From assembly GCA_051294375.1 (NCBI GenBank), contig CM119270.1, positions 8,605,213 to 8,669,212 of the forward strand: a stretch of DNA of 64,000 bases. The letters are read 5' to 3'. The notes under the pieces were generated by a model that saw only the letters and a program-made list of their open reading frames with translations, searched no databases and was not told the origin of the DNA. This document shows positions 50,429 through 64,000 of the stretch, one piece after another. A program made the translations under genes and the position numbers. The stretch comes from Paraspadella gotoi (Eukaryota; Chaetognatha). The first letter of the stretch is position 1; each line of letters starts with the position of its first letter.

Positions 50429-51186
50429 ACTTGGAAACAAAACAAAAATTCATGATTAGACAAAAAAAAAAAAAAAAACCATAAATTTGGTAGAAAAATT
50501 TTATTCAGCTTTACCGAAAATCACTCTTATTTGTTTTGAAATATATTCAGTTTTATGAATCCGGTTAAAAACTGTCAGGTAGGTAGGTTCAGAGAAAATG
50601 AAACTAAAAGTTTAGGAAAATGCCATAAATAAAATTAACACAAGTAAATAAAAAAAAATTACTGACATGGACGATGTGCTTGAGAGTATCTCCAGACTTT
50701 ACTCTTGGTATTACGCGATAAATAGATGGACGGCTAACATTTAGCTTCAAAAAATACTGTAAAGTAAATGCTGCTCAAAAAAAGTCACAGTTTGATAGAC
50801 AAACATTATAGGCTTCATTTTTTAAAAAAGGAGCTTTCTACGGCGTCCTGGACGCCGTCTACAGGCCCCGGAAGCCGTCTCAATAATTATGTGTCAGATG
50901 TTAAACTGAATGATTCTGGAAAAGATTAGTGTGTGGCGGTATATTCACACCGCCTCGCTTCATTTACTTAATCCCAATTGCTCAGAGATAACTTGAGGCG
51001 ATGTCTAACCTTAAACCTTAAACCACTTAACCCTAACCACCCCTAACCTTAAGCCACCCCTAAACAATCCTTAACCCAAACCCCTCCCTAATCCCGGTCG
51101 GCGAAGGTAAAAGTAACCCCATATATATCATAAGTTTTTTTTCGGGTTTGATAAAAATGGGTGGGTACGTGTAAAATGTTTCTCAG
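50429..51186. other. 3' flank of the exchanger gene
   Basis: Contains AATAAA-like sites (50625), a tandem ACGGCGTCCTGGACGCCGTC palindrome at 50838-50860, the GGCGGTATATTCACACCG hairpin (50933-50956), a 19-base match (50987-51005) to intron e21, and CCTAACC telomere-like units (51003-51090). Confidence 0.55.
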
Positions 51187-51240
51187 GTGCCTACGACTTC
51201 GGAGGCCCCGTAAGGTGTTCAAAAAGCAGTCCCAGGAGTT
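51187..51240 (+). pseudogene. Duplicated terminal exon of the exchanger
   Basis: After TTTCTCAG it reads GTGCCTACGACTTCGGAGGC, clearly similar to the e23 start GTTCCTCCGACTACGGGGGC. Both continue to CCCAGGAGTTTC. In the e23 frame it gives VPTTSEAP and stops at 51211-51213. It could be an alternative last exon or a dead duplicate. Confidence 0.55.
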
Positions 51241-53040
51241 TCATGAAATATTTAATAAAATGTATAGGCAATTTTTAAAAAAAATCTCTGAAATTGGTAT
51301 CGCATCCTTATTTCTTTGCCTATGCGATTGTCAATTTTCTTCATTGTAAAATAAATTTATTCAGTTCTGTCATTTTTCTCTAAATCAGATTGCAACAACA
51401 TTTATCAAAAAAAAAAGATTATCAAAAATTTTATTGTGTTAGAAACGTAGATGTCGCTACAAAATGGCCAACGATTAGCAGTGCACAAAATTAAACAAAA
51501 GTTACGAATGTTAAGTTTAAAAGTTCCAAAAAAATCTTAACATTCAATTTTGTTCGTAGGTTTATCAAAAGTATATTTTTAAAATGTTTGTATCATTCCT
51601 CAATCCTCATGCGTATAAATAGATATCTTTTGAATTATTACGAGAGGAGCCAAGGTAGTAACTCACTTTAGCTTCAGCAGGTATAAAATTTTTATATTTC
51701 ATGTCTTTTTTTTTCAAATCTGCCTTTAGTGACGTCCTATACTTTAATCCTTTTTTTATAATTGGTTGAAAACAAATGTTACAAGACAAAGCCTTACTAC
51801 AACATCGGATTGTATTTATTGTATCTAGGAAAAAAGTAAATGACATTTTTAATAAAAGATATCTACTCGAAAACTTATTTAATTTAAAAAAAATCAGAAC
51901 GTTTCCGAATCTATATTAAATTTCTTTTCAGTAGCTTCCTTCTATTTTTTTGTAGGTCAAATCGTTTAGAAGTTACAAGCAAAAAAATATTGTTACTTCA
52001 AATAAAAAATGGCGAAAAAAAAGAATTTAATTTTCTACCATTTTTTGTATTTAGTTATTTGTATTTATTTTAAATAGAGTTAGTCATTTTTTTAATATTT
52101 TTTTAATTTGGCAATGCTAAAGGCCTTGCACCTCTTTCTAGTTCAAAAAAGTATTATTATAGCTCTCAGAAAAGAGGGAAAGATACGCAACATTAATATT
52201 GGGGCTGCGCAGAATTGCGTTAAAGATGTTGAAAAACATTTCACTGTAATACCTCAATTTGCTGTATAAGAGCATACCCAAACAAAGGCAAGCAGTAGTT
52301 GATGCCGAGGAAGGGTATACCAAATATTGAGAATGTCATCATAATGTTTTACTCATATTTAATATACCAACTTTTTATTGAATAAATGAATTATGTCATA
52401 TACTTTTTTCCTAGATTGTATATTATATATTTAAAAACTCTTACAAATCTGACTTAACTCGCTGCTAAAATTCTACAGCTGCTGAAATTTAGACATTGAA
52501 ATATATCAGGTGAATTGAATTTTATTGTTTGAAAATAACTGACAACATTAATAAATTTGATTAGAAAAAAAATAAATTCGCGTAGAAAATACGGACCAGA
52601 TTAAATCATGACTAATTGTAAATACATCAATCTAAAATAAAAGCATGGTGATGGCATGGTGGTTTTTCTTTGCTTTTGTGTAGTAAATATGTTCTGTTGG
52701 GGTACCTACCGCATAGGTCGGTACGAAGGCAATGAAATAAGATTTAAAAAAAAACACTCATGAAGTTACAAAATAACGAATCTACAAACATGGATGAATG
52801 ATGTACTTGCTTGAATGCGGCTTTCGAAATAAAATCATACAACTTTTAGCAACCTCAAATTAATGGCAGCGTTTTCTTCAGAAGGTGGATTGGTAAATGG
52901 GCGAAAAGCGTCGGCATAAAACTAGTGTTAATTCTAAAATTTGAGATTGTGGGTGTGGAAATTATCTTGGTTGAATCGAACCAATGAGGTCTTTGGGAAG
53001 CGGAAGCCGCCGAAGGTTCTCTTTCAACTTCATAAACGAT
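51241..53040. other. Intergenic region between converging genes
   Basis: About 1.8 kb AT-rich sequence. No exon, SINE or R1 copy recognised; open frames on both strands look random. Confidence 0.5.
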
Positions 53041-57432
<4,392 letters not shown>

Positions 57433-57850
57433 CTGGAAGTAAGAATTCCTCGCCCTTCGAGTCGGCGAGACGGAGCGGGATTTGGCGGGAGAAGCGGAGC
57501 GACGGGGAAAGGAGAAAAAGCGCTTGGGACTGTTTTGGTAGAAAGGGGGAAGATGATGGAGGAAATAGAATGAGGATAGAGAAATCAGTAGGGAAGGGTG
57601 AGATGGAAATATTAGAAAAGAAGAGAGGAAGGGGTGGAAGGAGAAAAGAAGATATTAAGTTAGGAAATAGTTTAGGGCAATGTGAGAAAGAGAAAGTAAT
57701 GAGAAAGAGCAGCGTTGAAAAGCAGAGGGAGAAACGACATTAATTTTGGAACCTGTGATCCTTGAACGCGCGGGATAGCGAGACCGAATGATCAGCGCGA
57801 AACTAATGACAGATGGTCATTGTTCGGTCATCGGGTCCACGACCCCGAAA

Positions 57851-57907
<57 letters not shown>

Positions 57908-58005
57908 TGGCCGTGTTTCTCCCGCGGCTCGACAACAACATAGCCTGCAGCGAGTCTTCGATCATTCGCACCTGATCGGCGACGTTGACGTCGACGATGC
58001 CGCCG
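57433..58005. other. TRIM9 upstream intron or 5' region
   Basis: Purine-rich (GAAAGGAGAAAAGAAG) plus-strand text. A (GA)n run at 57854-57904 and a coding-like minus-strand stretch near 57905-58000 (MIEDSLQAMLLSSRGRN) are not identifiable as RING or B-box. Confidence 0.45.
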
Positions 58006-60614
<2,609 letters not shown>

Positions 60615-60932
60615 NNNNNNNNNNNNNNNNNNNNNNNNNNNNNNNNNNNNNNNNNNNNNNNNNNNNNNNNNNNNNNNNNNNNNNNNNNNNNNNNNNNNNN
60701 NNNNNNNNNNNNNNNNNNNNNNNNNNNNNNNNNNNNNNNNNNNNNNNNNNNNNNNNNNNNNNNNNNNNNNNNNNNNNNNNNNNNNNNNNNNNNNNNNNNN
60801 NNNNNNNNNNNNNNNNNNNNNNNNNNNNNNNNNNNNNNNNNNNNNNNNNNNNNNNNNNNNNNNNNNNNNNNNNNNNNNNNNNNNNNNNNNNNNNNNNNNN
60901 NNNNNNNNNNNNNNNNNNNNNNNNNNNNNNNN
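60615..60932. other. Assembly gap (318 N)
   Basis: Run of N. Its position at the end of duplicated copy 1 marks a scaffold join. Confidence 0.99.
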
Positions 60933-61309
60933 GAGGATGACGTCGAAAAAGGGTTAAGTACTGTTTATATGAATTTATGATGTATAGCGTGAAATTTCAG
61001 AATATTATCGCGAATCTAAATGTTAACGTTCTCTGTATCAAATCGATGCCTCGCAAGTTTCATTCTTGTCCCCGCCTAAAACACATTTACTTACGTATTT
61101 TTGCTTGATATAAAAAATTCAATTCATTTTCTCTCTTTTTTCTCTCTTTCTATTTCTCCATAAATAAAAAACCCCCGCTGATGCTCTTCGGATGATTCCG
61201 AATTGATTCCCTACATTCTCTCTCTCTCTCTGTGCACGGTACATTCGTAATTCCTTTTTTGTATCGTCAGAGAATTGCCAAATTGCCGTTAGACTACGCG
61301 CGAGTGAGA
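60933..61309. other. Unique sequence between gap and copy 2
   Basis: About 375 bases with no match to the sequence before copy 1. Open frames are short, and no exon was recognised. Confidence 0.5.
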
Positions 61310-62581
61310 CGACGACGACGACCGACGAACGACGACGACGACGACGACGTTGATGACGTCGAAGAGAACTTCGAAACGACAAAGTCCTCGGCATTTCTTT
61401 TCTTTTTCTTTTTTTTTTTTTGTTCAAGAAACAGAGTCTTGACGAAATACTTCGTTGTTAAGAATAAAAATGTTTTGGGATAATTTCTTTGTAACGTTCT
61501 TCAAGCGTTAATCTTTCTCTGTTTTTTTTTGTTGTTTAACAATGTTTATTTTAATATATTAGCTATAAATCTTTTTCTTCAGAATTATTTTTTTCTCGTA
61601 ATTTCCAACTTTTAGTCACCACGCGGGCTTTCCTTTCGGATCAGTAAAATGACGTCATTGTAATTTTAATTTTTAAAGGCGTAAAATTAATTTCCGTAAT
61701 TAGAGGCCGACGGTTCCGCCTCTCGTGCCGAGGGGAAGAGATAAGAGATGAATTTTTCGGGAAATCAATTTAATTAACCGAATGAATCCGCGGTTTTATA
61801 GAAGTCTAAATCGATATTTTTTGGTAGGCGAATAAAATAGAGATAAAATTACGTCGAATGACACGTAGGAATTTTATTAGAAACGAAAGTTCGCCCAACT
61901 TTGTTTTTAATTCGATGCTGACGTTTCTGTTCACGTCGACGCCGATCACGAAATTCTGCGAAAAACAACTCGTGTGAGTATGTGACAAAGTCTAAAAAAG
62001 CTTTTTCGTGTTCCGCTTCTCGCTGAGGGAGTGTGATGGGGGGGGGTGACGAAAGACGAATAGGAGAAGGAGGGGTTTTAGATTCACAACCAATGAAGAG
62101 TGTAGGAGTCGTCGATCGAATAGAGAGCCCTCAACATTTTTAAATCATGCCTTCTCTGAAAAGATGAGACCAATGGACAACCAATCGAGGAAAGAAAAAA
62201 CATTTGTTTCATAAGATTTGACCAATCAGTGATGAATAAGCGATATATACGAGTTGAAAAAAGAAAACCCATCAGAATATATATCGTTCCTCTAATTAAA
62301 CAGAAAATATCCACTCCATCGCGGAGGTAAATTTCGTCTACCTTTTAGTTTTAAACATCATTACCTCCTCCATCAAAAACACAAAACAAGGTTCGAATCT
62401 CGAGATATAGACCAATCGAAGCCAGAAAAAATCCGCGAGATTTTTTCATAATCTCGATTTCGCCAGTCGGGAGATTGTGAAAACTTAATGAGAAAACTTT
62501 GAGCAACGAGTAGGATAGAGAGCGAGACCATCTGGGAGAAGACGAGAGAGAGAGAGAGAAGGAGAGAGAGAGAGAGAAGAA

Positions 62582-62618
<37 letters not shown>

Positions 62619-62619
62619 C

Positions 62620-62658
<39 letters not shown>

Positions 62659-63930
62659 TGGCAGAGGGTCACTCAGCCACGCGTTCCTTTCACAAAGGCG
62701 GTTTGTGATGTTTTTAAAAAGGCGTGACAGAAGGCTCTCAAAGAAAGAGAGGAGGCAGGAAAGAAGGAGGAGGAGGAGAGAGGGGGTGGGGACGAAGGCG
62801 CCACGGACCTCAGAGTTTGTGGCTTGAAAATGGTTGAATGATTAATGATTCCACGCCATCCTTTTAAAATACGACATTCGTTTACGTTTTCGAAACCATC
62901 TTTTTGTTAATATACTGTTTATTTTTTTTTCTTCTCTTTCCAATTTGGTAATGGTAAAATTCTGCCTTTAAAAAGGAATATTGAAGAATAAAAATAGAAG
63001 GGAGCTTGTAACATTTTATCTTTCTATCTCTCTCTCTCTCTCTCTCTCCTCTCTCTCTTCTCTCTCTCTCTCGTCTCTTCTCTCTTCTCGTCTCTCTCTC
63101 TCTCTCTCTCGAGATTTTCAAGCATTCGTCGAGGCAAAAGAAAATCTACTTCGTCGAAGTTAAAAGTTAAAAATCTAAAAAACGCGAATGAAAATCGAAT
63201 CCAATGAATCACATCAATTTTTTTTAAATTCATATCAGTTCAAAGGTAAAAATCCGGCGAATAAAACTCCAAAGGCTCGGGGTCGAAGCTCTCGACTTTA
63301 ATTCAATTCCGACTTTATTTTCAGTCGTTTCGCATTGAATGTCATGTCCTAAAATCTTCTTAGATGGTCGCATCAAACTTGTCTTTTGTCGCATCATTCA
63401 ATTAATTTCCATGAAATACGAGACTGGATTGAGTAACTCTTTTCGTCTAAAGTCGCTTTGGTCATGGTCCAGTCAGTTCATATAACTCAAAACTTTGAGC
63501 AACGATTTTCGATGGAAACCTGCGATTATGTGATGGAGTCCTTCGATATGTGATGGAGTCTGCGATTTATGTGATGGAAACAAGCCAAAAGTCGGATTTT
63601 ACTTGAAGGTTTTCTCGCATCCCCTCACATTTTGAAATCAAAAAAACAAATCGGAGTTTATAGCAAAAGGGTTGGAATCATTGCAGTCCCGAACCATATA
63701 ACACATAAACGAATCGTATTTAAAGTTGCAATAAAGTCGGTGTTTGTTGCTAGACTCATAAATAAATCAAAAAAACACTGGTAATTAAGATAATTAGCTA
63801 ATGTAAACTCGAGGTCATAGCTTTTAAAGTGAAATCGTTAAAATTGAAATAAATTCATTGTAAGATGTGAATAAAAAAAGCTAAAACCACTTATATAAAT
63901 AAGAATATCTAAAAGCTAAATAGTATCTTA
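61310..63930. repeat. Duplicated block, copy 2 (after the gap)
   Basis: Same order of features as copy 1: (GAC)n, CCGCGGTTTTATAGAAGTCT, (GA)n near 62540-62655, (TC)n near 63026-63110, GATTATGTGATGGAGTCC units near 63520. It has frequent one-base insertions and deletions. It continues past the point where copy 1 stops (TCTTAAAATGAAGG). Confidence 0.85.
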
Positions 63931-64000
63931 AAATGAAGGAAATGAAATAAAGGAAGCCGAAACCTCCGCGAAAAAGGATTTGATTTTTTTTTCTCTTCTC

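Overview
This is an animal (invertebrate) nuclear contig. It has split genes with GT-AG introns, AT-rich introns packed with interspersed repeats, very abundant (GA/TC)n microsatellites, tRNA-derived SINE-like repeats and a BEL/Pao LTR retroelement, a class known from animals. Gene content (a voltage-sensing sperm Na+/H+ exchanger and TRIM9) fits many marine invertebrates. The sequence does not let me name a phylum; the microsatellite load recalls crustaceans, but that is only an impression.

Layout. (1) About 2.6-50.4 kb, plus strand: a long SLC9C-type (sperm NHE) gene. I reconstructed 21 consecutive exons by hand from 3885 to 50428, plus two weaker candidate exons at 2572 and 3282. They encode, in order, the C-terminal membrane helices of the exchanger, a cytosolic linker with a CPxC motif, a four-helix voltage sensor (S1-S4), a cyclic-nucleotide-binding-like domain and a tail ending in a stop. 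Splice phases agree at nearly every junction, and the total is about 1000 residues. The N-terminal part of the exchanger lies upstream of the window or is unrecognised. (2) About 53.0-57.4 kb, minus strand: ten exons of a TRIM9/TRIM67 orthologue, from the coiled coil through COS box, FN3 and B30.2/SPRY to the stop. The RING and B-box exons were not found. The two genes converge, with about 1.8 kb of unannotated sequence between them. (3) 58.0-63.9 kb: a roughly 2.6 kb block present twice, on either side of a 318-base N gap. The second copy is peppered with single-base indels, so this looks like an unmerged assembly overlap.

The introns of the exchanger gene hold most of the novelty. A modular repeat family here called R1 has a perfect-stem hairpin at one end, internal copies of a roughly 150-300 bp module and 18-bp minisatellite arrays; it is present in at least twelve places, in both orientations. 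Two TIR families occur (MITE-A with TA duplications; MITE-B), and one MITE-A copy is split by a nested R1. There are two SINE-like families (A on a clear tRNA head, B). A 6.08-kb BEL/Pao element (LTRs 566/562 bp, 5-bp target duplication GATCG) keeps gag and part of protease but lacks reverse transcriptase and integrase. A second LTR family uses a tRNA-Leu-type primer; one of its LTRs is joined to a copied stretch of the primer tRNA. Possible hammerhead-like (Penelope-type) motifs and degenerate TTAGGG tracts are also present.

All calls come from reading the sequence by eye. Exon borders are chosen by splice signal plus reading phase and have not been tested against transcripts.
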